DNA of 13,671 nt from Cyanobacteria bacterium UBA8803 (GCA_003505715.1 DNXU01000347.1:1-13671); one strand, 5' to 3'. Positions 1-8,550 are shown, numbered from the stretch's first letter. The notes: generated from the letters alone by a model not told the origin. Program-made: numbers and translations.

Positions 1-120
1 CCAACTTTGGGGGGAACCTTACCACCAAGCCCCCCTGGCCCCCCAACTTTGGGGGGAACGAGCATGTTTCCCTCATCTTCTCCCCCTCAAGGTTGGGGGG
101 GCAGGGGGGGGCACAGGGTT
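1..120 (+). repeat. G/C-run repeats inside the enzyme I reading frame
   Basis: The 17-mer CCAACTTTGGGGGGAAC occurs at 1-17 and again at 43-59, a period of 42 bases or 14 codons, so each unit keeps the frame and repeats the residues PTLGGT. The second copy sits in a palindrome of six C, AACTTT, six G (41-58). Further long G runs follow at 93-110. Such C-run/G-run hairpins are usually intergenic in cyanobacteria. Here they are translated as a low-complexity linker just before the enzyme I domain. Confidence 0.75.
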
Positions 121-1875
121 GGGGAAGCCCAAGAGTTAAGTCCTCAACCAATAACCCATCTGTTACCAAATCCGCTGCCACCATGGCGCGGTATACCTGC
201 GTCTCCTGGCATTGCCATTGGCCCCGTAGTTTTATATCAGCCAGCTGTACCAGAAGTCCGAGAGCAGCTTTTAGATAATCCCCAAAGAGCTTGGCAGCAG
301 TTGCAAGTAGCCCTTAACACTGCTCGCGAGCAAATTCAATCCTTACGCCAAAATGTTACTGCTTGCGGACAACAAGAAGCCGCCATCTTCGATGCTCATC
401 TGCTCATTTTAGAAGATCCCACAGTGCTAGAAGTAAGCCATCAGCTGATTTTCGATGAGAGCCTTTGTGCGGCAGCAGCTTGGCATGGGGCGGTAGAACG
501 GGCAGTGCGAGCCTGCGAAGCCCTTGAAGATCCTTATTTGCGGGCACGGGCAGCAGATATTTCTGATGTGGGACAGCGAGTACTGCAACTGCTGACTGGT
601 ACTGCTACAACTTCCCTCGATTGGTCAGAACCAGGAATTTTAATTGCTGCTGACCTGATGCCCTCCACTACTGTAGAGTTAGACCGAACTAAAGTATTGG
701 GCATTTGTACAGTTGCAGGGAGTACTACTTCTCACGCCGCAATTTTGGCGCGATCGCTCGGTATTCCAGCAGTGATGGGATTGGGTGCATCGCTGTGGGA
801 TTTGGAGAATGGCACCCTCATTGCTTTGGATGGTCAAACTGGTCAGGTTTGGGTGCAACCCGATCAGGCACAGTTGCAGGAATTGCAGCGCCAAAGGGAT
901 AGTCAGCTAGGGGCAATGAGAGTGCCGCAGGACTTAGCTAGACAACCTGCAATAACACGAGACGGTCATCAAGTCAAGGTAATGGCTAATATTGGTGGGT
1001 TAACCGATGCGCAGCGGGGTATAGATAACGGTGCTGAAGGGGTAGGTTTACTGCGGAGTGAGTTTTTGTATTTGCAACAGGGGCACCCGCCCACAGAGGA
1101 ACAACAAGTAGAAGTGTATCAGGCGATCGCTCAAACCATTGCTCCTCATCCGTTAATTATTCGCACCCTAGATGTGGGGGGTGACAAGCCCTTGCCTTAC
1201 CTGAATTTACCACTAGAAGCTAATCCATTCCTAGGATGCCGGGGAATTCGCTTGTTATTTGATTACCCGGAGTTACTAACCGTTCAACTCAGGGCTATTT
1301 TGCGGGCTAGCTACGGTCATGCTATTAAGGTGATGTTTCCTATGGTGGCCTCAGTAAGGGAAATAAAAGCTGCTAAAGAGATTCTCGCCACCGTCCGAAC
1401 CTCATTAACTCAATCCGGGATTCCCTTTGATGAGGCGATGGAGGTGGGCATTATGATAGAAGTGCCAGCAGCCGTTACTATAGCTGACCAACTAGCAGCA
1501 GAGGTTGACTTTTTCAGCATCGGTACTAACGATCTGAGTCAGTACCTGATGGCAGCCGATCGCAACAATCCCAAAGTAGCCCCTCTCACCGATGCCTTTG
1601 AACCAGCAGTACTGCGAATGATTGCCCAAACCGTCCAAGCAGCGCATGAGGCTGGGATAGAGGTAGGAGTATGTGGTGAATTAGCCTCAGTACCAGCAGC
1701 TGTGCCTATTTTAATAGGGTTAGGAGTGGTAAAATTGAGTATGAATCCGCCCGCCATTCCTGCTGTTAAGGCAGCGATTACCAAATTAACCATGGCTGAG
1801 GCAGAAGCGATCGCCTCTACAGTCTTAAAGTTGGATTCAGCAGCAGTAGTGAGAGAGTACGTTAATGCACGGTAA
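1..1875 (+). CDS. ptsP: Phosphoenolpyruvate-protein phosphotransferase (PTS enzyme I), 5' end open at window edge
   Basis: Enzyme I takes phosphate from PEP onto a histidine and passes it to HPr; it is cytosolic. With codon 1 at base 7, the family begins at residues 62-74 (GIPASPGIAIGPV). The phospho-histidine is H243 in GSTTSHAAILAR. The PEP barrel shows R350 (GLLRSEFL), RTLDVGGDKP (386-395), E485 (MIEVPAA), D509 (GTNDLSQY) and the catalytic C556 (VCGELA), so the catalytic part is complete. The frame is open to base 1, and the only ATG before the enzyme I core is at 64, inside a repeat-encoded Pro/Gly-rich stretch with no family similarity. I infer that the real start lies outside the window and that this is the C-terminal part of a multidomain protein, for example a DhaM-HPr-EI fusion serving dihydroxyacetone kinase; cyanobacteria generally lack sugar PTS permeases. 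The alternative is a stand-alone enzyme I starting at 64. No other PTS gene is visible. Confidence 0.93.
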   Translation, partial: PTLGGTLPPSPPGPPTLGGTSMFPSSSPPQGWGGRGGHRVGEAQELSPQPITHLLPNPLPPWRGIPASPGIAIGPVVLYQPAVPEVREQLLDNPQRAWQQLQVALNTAREQIQSLRQNVTACGQQEAAIFDAHLLILEDPTVLEVSHQLIFDESLCAAAAWHGAVERAVRACEALEDPYLRARAADISDVGQRVLQLLTGTATTSLDWSEPGILIAADLMPSTTVELDRTKVLGICTVAGSTTSHAAILARSLGIPAVMGLGASLWDLENGTLIALDGQTGQVWVQPDQAQLQELQRQRDSQLGAMRVPQDLARQPAITRDGHQVKVMANIGGLTDAQRGIDNGAEGVGLLRSEFLYLQQGHPPTEEQQVEVYQAIAQTIAPHPLIIRTLDVGGDKPLPYLNLPLEANPFLGCRGIRLLFDYPELLTVQLRAILRASYGHAIKVMFPMVASVREIKAAKEILATVRTSLTQSGIPFDEAMEVGIMIEVPAAVTIADQLAAEVDFFSIGTNDLSQYLMAADRNNPKVAPLTDAFEPAVLRMIAQTVQAAHEAGIEVGVCGELASVPAAVPILIGLGVVKLSMNPPAIPAVKAAITKLTMAEAEAIASTVLKLDSAAVVREYVNAR

Positions 1876-1892
1876 TTATCGGTTAGTCGCCA

Positions 1893-1952
1893 GGGCGGGT
1901 TTTGGCTTAAGTCATATCTGTAAGTTGCCAGAATTTGTCACTCAACCCGCCC
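1893..1952. repeat. Inverted repeat downstream of enzyme I
   Basis: GGGCGGGTT at 1893-1901 pairs perfectly with AACCCGCCC at 1944-1952 across a 42-base loop, starting 17 bases after the enzyme I stop. It may act as a transcript end, but no T run follows the second arm directly; TTTTTT comes only about 16 bases later (1969-1974). The AACCCGCCCCTACAGG end resembles dispersed cyanobacterial intergenic repeats, so a mobile repeat remnant is equally likely. Confidence 0.45.
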
Positions 1953-1978
1953 CTACAGGATTTCTGATTTTTTTATGT

Positions 1979-2015
1979 TAGGACTTACTTCGTTTTGTAA
2001 AGCAACGAAGTCCTA
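1979..2015. repeat. Imperfect hairpin (MITE-like end) before the GH2 gene
   Basis: TAGGACTTACTTCGTT (1979-1994) pairs with AACGAAGTCCTA (2004-2015), leaving a four-base bulge and a nine-base loop. The outer TAGGACTTA is reminiscent of the ends of small non-autonomous elements in cyanobacteria, from memory only. The right arm ends on the first base of the ATG at 2015, which makes that codon a poor start for the following gene. No transposase is present. Confidence 0.5.
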
Positions 2016-2074
2016 TGTGCTACAGGGAGATTCTGGCGGGTACTCTAGATATATCACCTAGGATAGATGTATTT

Positions 2075-4060
2075 ATGTACTCGTTGGGTAGGCAGCTGGA
2101 GAATTGTTATCAATTGCCCTGCGAACCTGCAACCAGGGCTGACTCTCGCCAAACCGATACAGCATATCCACGCCCACAGTTGCGGCGCGACCAATGGATT
2201 TGTCTGAATGGAGCGTGGAAATTCACCTTTGATGATGCTGGGCGATTTGCTCAACCCAGTAGCATTACTGATTGGACTCATACCATCGAAGTTCCCTTTG
2301 CTCCAGAATCTGCTAAAAGTGGCATCGGCGACACGGGCTTCCACCTCAACTGCTGGTATGAGCGGGAATTTAATGTACCCAAGGATCAAGGCCGGGTACT
2401 GCTTCACTTTGGCGCTGTAGACTATCGTGCCCGTGTTTGGGTCAACGGTCAATTCATGGCTGACCATGAAGGCGGACATACTCCCTTCAGCATTGACATC
2501 ACGACCGTCTTGAATGAAAACGGAGTACAGATAGTAACGGTTTGGGCGCAAGACGATCCCTTCGATCTAGCCAAACCGCGTGGTAAGCAAGATTGGCAGC
2601 TTGAACCTCATAGTATTTGGTATCCGCGCACCAGCGGTATTTGGCAAACAGTTTGGGCTGAGGTAGTCCCTAGCACCTATATTGAGCGCATCCGTTGGAC
2701 GCCCCACTTCGAGCGGTGGGAGATTGGCTTTGAAGCCTTTATTGGAGGTGAACTATATCACGGGCTACAGGTGAAGGTCAAGCTGACAGTTGGCTGCCAC
2801 TTGCTGGTGAATGATACCTATGAAGTAATCAACGGCGAGATTCACCGACGCATTGCCCTCTCTGATCCAGGTATCGACGACTATCGCAACGAGTTACTCT
2901 GGAGTCCGGAGAAGCCAACCCTCATCGATGCCGAAATTCAACTGTGGTACGAGGGCAAGTTGCTCGATCGAGTGCAGTCCTATACCGCGATGCGGACTGT
3001 GGGAGTACACCGCGATCGCTTCATGCTCAATGGCCGTCCTTACTATTTGCGACTAGTACTCGACCAAGGTTACTGGCTCGACACCCTTATGACTCCCCCG
3101 TCAGATGAGGCGTTGCGGCGCGATGTCGAGTTAGTTAAAAGCATGGGCTTCAATGGTGTCCGCAAGCATCAAAAAATTGAAGACCCTCGGTTCTTGTACT
3201 GGGCAGATGTGCTAGGTTTAGTCGTTTGGGAAGAAATGCCCAGTCCCTATCGGTTCACGCGCAAAGCGGTGGAACGCATGACTAAAGAGTGGGCTGAGGC
3301 GATCGATCGCGATTCTAGCCACCCCTGTATCGTGGTCTGGGTGCCCTTTAATGAATCTTGGGGCGTTCCTGACTTAACCGTGACCGATGCTCATCGGCAT
3401 TGCGTCCAAGCACTCTATCATTTGACTAAGACCCTAGACCCAACTCGTCCGGTAGTCGGCAATGATGGTTGGGAGAGTGCTGCTACTGACATTCTGGCTA
3501 TCCATGATTACGATAATAAGCCAACTAGACTGACAAACCGTTATGGGCCAGAGGTTAATCTAGCAGAACTCTTTAATCGCGAACGTCCTGGCGGGCGCGT
3601 CCTCACTCTGGATGGTCATCCCCATCAGGGGCAGCCAATTATGCTGACTGAGTTCGGTGGTATTGCTTACGCTGCTCCTGAAGAACCTGATGCTGATAAA
3701 ATCTGGGGATATGTTAGGTCGTCGGATGTCTCGGAGTTACAAATTCGATATACCGCGCTGCTAGAAGTAGTTAACAAAATCGAACTGTTTAGTGGATTTT
3801 GTTACACCCAATTGACTGATACCTTCCAGGAAGCCAATGGCCTGTTGTATGCCGATCGCACGCCGAAGTTTCCTATTGAAGCGATCGCACATGCAACTCT
3901 AGGTAGGGGCACAGAAGAGGAGGAAGACGCTATGCTCTCAGAAGTTAAAGCTAAATTCTCAGCAGAGGAAAATGTATTCCCAGGAGCTGTTCAAGCCGGA
4001 TGGGCGTCTGCTAACTCTATACAGTCGGTATCCCATTGCGGAGGGCATCCAGGCTCCTAG
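2075..4060 (+). CDS. Glycoside hydrolase family 2 protein (probable beta-galactosidase-like)
   Basis: Retaining glycosidase of clan GH-A, 661 residues from this start. Order: sugar-binding jelly roll (about 41-200, with WVNG and HEGGHTPFSIDIT), an Ig-like sandwich (about 200-310) and a TIM barrel (about 310-610). The acid/base is E427 in VPFNESWG and the nucleophile E526 in MLTEFGG, both intact. No signal peptide or membrane segment is seen, so it should be cytoplasmic. An in-frame ATG at 2015 would add 20 residues, but it touches a hairpin arm and lacks a ribosome site. ATG 2075 has AGGAT 11-15 bases upstream and leaves a leader of about 30 residues before the family core (YPRPQL). The last 29 codons overlap galT in another frame. 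GH2 also contains glucuronidases and mannosidases; beta-galactosidase is inferred from galT and galK downstream. Confidence 0.9.
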   Translation: MYSLGRQLENCYQLPCEPATRADSRQTDTAYPRPQLRRDQWICLNGAWKFTFDDAGRFAQPSSITDWTHTIEVPFAPESAKSGIGDTGFHLNCWYEREFNVPKDQGRVLLHFGAVDYRARVWVNGQFMADHEGGHTPFSIDITTVLNENGVQIVTVWAQDDPFDLAKPRGKQDWQLEPHSIWYPRTSGIWQTVWAEVVPSTYIERIRWTPHFERWEIGFEAFIGGELYHGLQVKVKLTVGCHLLVNDTYEVINGEIHRRIALSDPGIDDYRNELLWSPEKPTLIDAEIQLWYEGKLLDRVQSYTAMRTVGVHRDRFMLNGRPYYLRLVLDQGYWLDTLMTPPSDEALRRDVELVKSMGFNGVRKHQKIEDPRFLYWADVLGLVVWEEMPSPYRFTRKAVERMTKEWAEAIDRDSSHPCIVVWVPFNESWGVPDLTVTDAHRHCVQALYHLTKTLDPTRPVVGNDGWESAATDILAIHDYDNKPTRLTNRYGPEVNLAELFNRERPGGRVLTLDGHPHQGQPIMLTEFGGIAYAAPEEPDADKIWGYVRSSDVSELQIRYTALLEVVNKIELFSGFCYTQLTDTFQEANGLLYADRTPKFPIEAIAHATLGRGTEEEEDAMLSEVKAKFSAEENVFPGAVQAGWASANSIQSVSHCGGHPGS

Positions 4061-5072
4061 TCCTGGTAATGAGCCGATTCCAGCTAATCCCCACTTACGG
4101 TGGCATCCCTTGCGAGGTGAGTGGGTGGCTTACGCTAGCCATCGTCAGGGGCGGACGTTCCTGCCGCCCCCTGAATACAATCCGCTAGCACCAACTATCG
4201 ATCCTCACTTCCCCAGCGAACTGCCGCAGGGGCGATATGATATAGCCGTTTTCGGCAACCGCTTTCCTTCGATGACACTGGCAGCGCATAACCCGCCTGC
4301 CAGTATTGTTGAAACTCTACCCGCCAATGGTGCGTGCGAGGTGGTGGTATTTACCCAAGATTCCGAATCTCCCCTCGGTTTTCTGTCACTGGATCACCTA
4401 GATTTGCTGTTACAAGTGTGGGCCGATCGAACTGCCGTACTCGGAGGGCATTCCCAGATTCAGTACGTGCTGCCGTTCGAGAATAGAGGTGTGGAAATGG
4501 GAGTAACTTTGCTTCATCCCCATGGCCAAATTTACGCCTATCCCTTTGTGCCTCCTGTGCCAGCACGAATGCAGGAACGCCAGCAGGCATATTACCAAGA
4601 AAATCAGCGGGGGTTGCTACAAGATTTTATTCAAAAAGAGATTCAGGACAACCAGCGGATTATTTATTTGGATGAGGAGGCGATCGCCTTTGTCCCAGCC
4701 TGTGCCCGTTACCCTTACGAGGTTTGGATTGCCACAATTGAGCCAGTGGCCACATTCATTGACCTGACCGCACAGCAGCGCCGAGGGCTGGCCAGAGCCT
4801 TAAAGACTGTCACTCTCAAGTATGATGGCTTATGGAAACGCCCCTTTCCTTACCTGATGGCTTGGTTCCAAGCACCTACAGACGGTCAACCCCATCCAGA
4901 ATCGCATCTCCACGCCGAATTCTATCCCCCCTATCGTACCCCCGATAAACTTAAATACTTAGCCGGAACGGAACTAGCTGCGGGCATGTTTGCCAATGAT
5001 GCCCTTCCAGAAGAGAAAGCGTCTGAGTTGCAGGCAGTATCGGTAATTCTGGAAGAGGGGGTACGGGTATGA
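3972..5072 (+). CDS. galT: Galactose-1-phosphate uridylyltransferase
   Basis: Leloir pathway enzyme of the HIT superfamily: UDP-glucose plus galactose-1-phosphate gives UDP-galactose plus glucose-1-phosphate. It has 366 residues, close to the E. coli enzyme (348). The active-site motif is H182-P-H184-G-Q186; by family knowledge H184 is uridylylated. Other landmarks are WHPLRGEWVAYASHR (44-58), NRFPS (96-100) and HLHAEFYPPYR (312-322). Compared with my memory of E. coli GalT, the metal sites are changed: zinc ligands C52, C55 and H115 correspond to N70, A73 and S131, and iron ligands H281 and H298 to F299 and E316. The catalytic motif is intact, so activity is expected, perhaps with different metal use. 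The ATG at 3972 lies inside the GH2 gene (89-base overlap), with AGAGGA just upstream, suggesting translational coupling. galK follows after 40 bases. Confidence 0.94.
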   Translation: MYSQELFKPDGRLLTLYSRYPIAEGIQAPSPGNEPIPANPHLRWHPLRGEWVAYASHRQGRTFLPPPEYNPLAPTIDPHFPSELPQGRYDIAVFGNRFPSMTLAAHNPPASIVETLPANGACEVVVFTQDSESPLGFLSLDHLDLLLQVWADRTAVLGGHSQIQYVLPFENRGVEMGVTLLHPHGQIYAYPFVPPVPARMQERQQAYYQENQRGLLQDFIQKEIQDNQRIIYLDEEAIAFVPACARYPYEVWIATIEPVATFIDLTAQQRRGLARALKTVTLKYDGLWKRPFPYLMAWFQAPTDGQPHPESHLHAEFYPPYRTPDKLKYLAGTELAAGMFANDALPEEKASELQAVSVILEEGVRV

Positions 5073-5103
5073 AGCAATTCAAGGAAGAAGTCTCCTGCAA
5101 ACT

Positions 5104-5107
5104 GGAG
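5104..5107 (+). promoter_or_regulatory. Ribosome binding site of galK
   Basis: GGAG lies five bases before the ATG at 5113 and supports this start. A second purine-rich stretch (AAGGAAGAAG) sits between the galT stop and this site. No promoter-like sequence is evident in the 40-base gap, which agrees with cotranscription with galT. Confidence 0.6.
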
Positions 5108-5112
5108 TTAAA

Positions 5113-6180
5113 ATGGATTTTCAGCAGATATTTGGTACATCACCTGAAGCAGAAGCCAGTGCGCCGGGACGGGTGAATCTACTAGGCGAACACACCGACT
5201 ACAACGATGGATTTGTATTGCCAACGGCTATTCCCCAACAGACTACAGTGCAACTGGGTTTGAGCTGGGATGGACAGCACCACTTTTACTCAGTGGCACT
5301 GGACGAACGGGTAACTATTTCAGAAGGTCATCATACACCTTCTGGATTTGCCAGTTATATCTTCGGCTGCGTTCGGCTTTTAGAACGCCAAGGATACACC
5401 ATACCGCCTGTTAATTTGCACGTTACTTCCTCGGTTCCCATCGGTTCCGGGTTGTCTAGCAGTGCTGCTTTGGAGGTGGCTACTCTGAGGGGGTTGCGAT
5501 CGCTTTTAAATTTAGATATCGATGATGTAGAGATCGCTCAGCTAGCACAGCAGGCAGAAAGCCAATATGCGGGCGTGCAATGCGGCATTATGGATCAGAT
5601 GGCGTCGAGTCTAGCTGACACCGAACATATGCTATTTCTCGATACGCGCTCACTCCAGGTGCGAGTGATGCCTTTCCCGGCAGGAGCAGAGGTTTTAGCG
5701 ATCGATAGCGGTGTGCCTCGTACTTTAGCAGAGAGTGGCTACAACCAGCGACGATCTGAGTGCGAACAAGCAGCGCATCTGTTAGGAGTAAGGGCGCTCA
5801 GAGATATTACCGATCCCCAAGCTGTGGCAGAATTACCTGAACCGCTGCGCCGTCGCGCTCGCCACGTTATCACTGAGGATAACCGAGTGCTAGAAGTTCT
5901 CCAAGGAGTATCAACGGAGCGTTTTGGAGAGTTGATGAACGCTTCCCACGCTAGCTTACGGGATGATTATGAAGTTTCCTTGTCTGCCCTGGATATACTG
6001 GTGGCAATGCTCCAGGCTACCCCAGGAGTATGGGGGGCACGTCTTACGGGTGCTGGGTTTGGCGGGGCTTGTGTAGCCTTAGTTGTGGCAGGTAAGGTGG
6101 AGGCGATCGCGCAAGATGTACTTGAACGATATAAGCGATCAGGTTATGCGGGGCGTATTCTGGTTCCACAGATTGAATAA
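5113..6180 (+). CDS. galK: Galactokinase
   Basis: Phosphorylates galactose with ATP to galactose-1-phosphate, the substrate of GalT encoded just upstream; cytosolic. At 355 residues it is a little shorter than E. coli GalK (382). All three GHMP kinase motifs are present: the galactokinase signature GRVNLLGEHTDYN (19-31), the ATP loop PIGSGLSSSAAL (109-120), and a C-terminal LTGAGFGGACVAL. The likely catalytic base is D161 in CGIMDQMASS. The start is supported by a GGAG site five bases upstream. It is the last gene of the GH2-galT-galK group and faces the histidine kinase gene tail to tail with 37 bases between the stops; I see no clear terminator hairpin there. The GRVNLLGEHTDYN signature argues against homoserine or mevalonate kinase. 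Confidence 0.97.
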   Translation: MDFQQIFGTSPEAEASAPGRVNLLGEHTDYNDGFVLPTAIPQQTTVQLGLSWDGQHHFYSVALDERVTISEGHHTPSGFASYIFGCVRLLERQGYTIPPVNLHVTSSVPIGSGLSSSAALEVATLRGLRSLLNLDIDDVEIAQLAQQAESQYAGVQCGIMDQMASSLADTEHMLFLDTRSLQVRVMPFPAGAEVLAIDSGVPRTLAESGYNQRRSECEQAAHLLGVRALRDITDPQAVAELPEPLRRRARHVITEDNRVLEVLQGVSTERFGELMNASHASLRDDYEVSLSALDILVAMLQATPGVWGARLTGAGFGGACVALVVAGKVEAIAQDVLERYKRSGYAGRILVPQIE

Positions 6181-6217
6181 GTCTCCCCCTCCCCTGGAAC
6201 CTTGGAGCCTTTCTTGG

Positions 6218-8533
6218 TCAGTATCCCGATCCCTTCCCAAGCAACGGCAGTGTTATGGTAAACGTTGCTCCTTGCCCTTCACCAGGACTGTATGCCTGAA
6301 TCTTACCACTATGAAGTTCTACCAAATGACGCACGATAGCTAGCCCTAGCCCTAAGCCGTTTTGTCGAGTGGTGTGATGAGCTTGACGAAAACGCTCGAA
6401 GATATAGGGCAGAAACTCTGCACTGATACCTTGACCCGTATCGCTCACTGTAATCTGAATATGGGTTTCCCCACGCTCTAGCCGGACATCGATTCTTCCT
6501 CCCTCAGGTGTAAACTTAATGGCGTTGGAGAGCAAATTTTCCAGAACCTGCTGCAAGCGTTTCGGATCGCATGGAAAAGGTGCGATGGTTTGGTCAAGTT
6601 GAGATTCTAACCGAATCGCCTTAGCCTGTGCAGCTAAGTACACTGTATTAATAGCACCTTCAATAATAGGTACGAGAGTGACCTGACACAGTTTAAGTTC
6701 TAGTTTGCCCCGAATCATCCGGGACAGATCCAAGAGATCTTCTAGTAGTTGGGCTTGATCGTGTGCATTCCGCTCGATCGTTTCCAAGGCACGAGCTACA
6801 GTCGCTTCATCAGGCTTGCGGGTACGCAAGATCTGAGCCCAACCGAGGATGGAATTAAGAGGCGCACGCAAGTCATGGGATACCATGGCGACAAAATCGT
6901 CTTTAGCACGGTTGGCAGCCTCAGCTTCAGCGCGTGCTTCCTGCTCTAGTTGGTAGAGTTGCTGACGCTCGGTGATATCGATAGTACTCCCCACCACGCG
7001 CACTAAGCGTCCTTGAGCATCTCGGATCAGCAAGGCATGATCCTGTACATACCGATATTGATTGTCCTTATGGCGTACCCGATACTCGGTAACACAGCGA
7101 TCGCCTGTTGCCAAGGTAGATGCTGTTTGCTCTTGTAGAGTTTGCAAATCATCGGGGTGAATGAGAGCGAGCCACCAATCACGAGTGGGTTCAGATTCTG
7201 CTAGAGAGTAGCCTAAAATCTGGGTCAGACCTTCAGTTCTTTCAACGGTATTTTTCTCTATGTCCCAGTCATAAATCAGGCAGTTCACGGCAGCTGCGGC
7301 TAGCTGAAAACGCTCGTTAGCTCGGCGCAACTCTTCCTCTGCTTGCTTGCGATCAGTGATATCTTGAGCAGTACCGAGAATCTGACGAGGTAAACCGTCA
7401 GCAGTTCTAGCAAAAACAGTATCCCGGCTGTGAAACCAGTGCCATTCGCCATTGGCGTGTCGCATTCGGTACTCAAAGCTGAAGACTGCATTGTGAGGGG
7501 TCAAGTTAAATCTGGCGATATGGGCAGGCAGTCGAGCAAAATCTTCAGGATGCATCACTTTTTGGGTAAATTCCGCTCCCATGGCCAGCACCTCTGGTGA
7601 TGAATAGCCCAGAAACTCGCTACTCTGATAATTGATATAGAGATTCCGCTGCTCAATTAGGTCGTAAAGGTACAAAATTCCTGGAGTGGTATCGGCAATA
7701 CGTTGAATGAACTGTTGCTTCTCGATAAGCTGCTCCTGGATTTGCTTTTGCTCGGTCACGTCACGCCAAGAAGCAACAAAACCATCTCCCAATTTTGTCG
7801 CACGGATGTCAAAGACTCTAGTTAGGTATTGTTGATCGTAAATTTCTGAGTAAACCATGGATTCTTTAAGCAAAGGCTTCCCTGTCTCTACGACCTGGCA
7901 GTACTCATCAAATAAGCCGATTTCTCGATGAGTGGGTAATAACTTACAAAGATTCTTGCCAATTTGTTCGTCTTTGGTCATGCGATTGCTTTGGCAAGCT
8001 GCTCCATTGACATAATCAACTCGGAAGTCTATAATTTTGCCGGATTGATCGCGAATACTGGTATAGATACCAAAACAATCCAGCATATTCTCTATAGACG
8101 TGCGGAAACGTTCTTCAGTGTCTTCGAGGTGCAGCTTCAGGTTAGCCCGTTCGATAATATTGTGAATCGCACAGCGAACACATTCAGCAGTCGTGTTGGT
8201 CTTAACTAAATAGCCTGCTACTCCGCTTTTCATGGCAGCCACAGCGATCGCTTCATTGTCCTGACTGGCTAGCATCACGACTGGGAGGTTCGTTGTACCT
8301 AGCTGAGTCTTCAGCTGCTTTAAGAATTCCAGCCCCTTAATATCTGGTAGCGGGAAATCAAGCAAAATTGCATCTGGTTTAACCGCTTTGCACAACTCCA
8401 GACCTTTTTCCCCATACTCTTCTTCCAAAATTCTATAGCTGTAGCGCCGATCCTGAAGCAAGTAACTTCCATAGGTTGCTCGATCCTCAGGGCAATTATC
8501 AATGATGAGGATCGTTGGTTGATTTTGAGGCAT
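6218..8533 (-). CDS. Hybrid sensor histidine kinase: REC-PAS-PAS-PAS-HisKA-HATPase
   Basis: A 771-residue soluble signalling kinase with no membrane segment. The N-terminal receiver (about 7-125) has acidic D12, phospho-acceptor D59 (AILLDF), S90 and K111. A helix leads to three PAS domains: about 140-262, 275-398 (ending [16 protein letters not shown]) and 400-525 (ending [10 protein letters not shown]). A coiled coil (about 525-545) precedes HisKA with H553 in [10 protein letters not shown]. The ATPase domain has the N box ([11 protein letters not shown], 664-674), G1 (SDTGQG, 697-702), FERF (712-715) and GLGLGLAI (726-733). All catalytic residues are intact. A receiver before the PAS domains suggests that another kinase feeds in and tunes this one. 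PAS ligands cannot be read; no GAF or phytochrome motif is seen. The start has GGGAG six bases upstream. No partner regulator gene is adjacent, so it is an orphan. Confidence 0.95.
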   Translation of the reverse strand: MPQNQPTILIIDNCPEDRATYGSYLLQDRRYSYRILEEEYGEKGLELCKAVKPDAILLDFPLPDIKGLEFLKQLKTQLGTTNLPVVMLASQDNEAIAVAAMKSGVAGYLVKTNTTAECVRCAIHNIIERANLKLHLEDTEERFRTSIENMLDCFGIYTSIRDQSGKIIDFRVDYVNGAACQSNRMTKDEQIGKNLCKLLPTHREIGLFDEYCQVVETGKPLLKESMVYSEIYDQQYLTRVFDIRATKLGDGFVASWRDVTEQKQIQEQLIEKQQFIQRIADTTPGILYLYDLIEQRNLYINYQSSEFLGYSSPEVLAMGAEFTQKVMHPEDFARLPAHIARFNLTPHNAVFSFEYRMRHANGEWHWFHSRDTVFARTADGLPRQILGTAQDITDRKQAEEELRRANERFQLAAAAVNCLIYDWDIEKNTVERTEGLTQILGYSLAESEPTRDWWLALIHPDDLQTLQEQTASTLATGDRCVTEYRVRHKDNQYRYVQDHALLIRDAQGRLVRVVGSTIDITERQQLYQLEQEARAEAEAANRAKDDFVAMVSHDLRAPLNSILGWAQILRTRKPDEATVARALETIERNAHDQAQLLEDLLDLSRMIRGKLELKLCQVTLVPIIEGAINTVYLAAQAKAIRLESQLDQTIAPFPCDPKRLQQVLENLLSNAIKFTPEGGRIDVRLERGETHIQITVSDTGQGISAEFLPYIFERFRQAHHTTRQNGLGLGLAIVRHLVELHSGKIQAYSPGEGQGATFTITLPLLGKGSGY

Positions 8534-8539
8534 GACAAT

Positions 8540-8544
8540 CTCCC
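8540..8544 (-). promoter_or_regulatory. Ribosome binding site of the histidine kinase gene
   Basis: On the minus strand GGGAG lies six bases before the ATG whose complement is at 8531-8533. It supports this start, which leaves only six residues before the receiver domain core. Confidence 0.6.
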
Positions 8545-8550
8545 TGCGGC

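Noticed and set aside
1893..2015. Complete insertion sequence or MITE pair
   Set aside because: The two inverted repeats do not share ends, no target duplication is visible and no transposase is present; kept as separate repeats.
5069..5176. 35-codon frame starting in the ATGA overlap with the galT stop
   Set aside because: It overlaps the start of galK in another frame, has no family similarity, and the GGAG site fits galK better.
6181..6217. Possible bidirectional terminator between galK and the histidine kinase
   Set aside because: No stable hairpin with T runs can be drawn in the 37 bases between the two stops.
7964..8209. Frames opposite the histidine kinase, galT, EI and ndhB genes
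   Set aside because: They are antisense or out-of-frame shadows of well-supported genes; their lengths are expected by chance in GC-balanced coding DNA.
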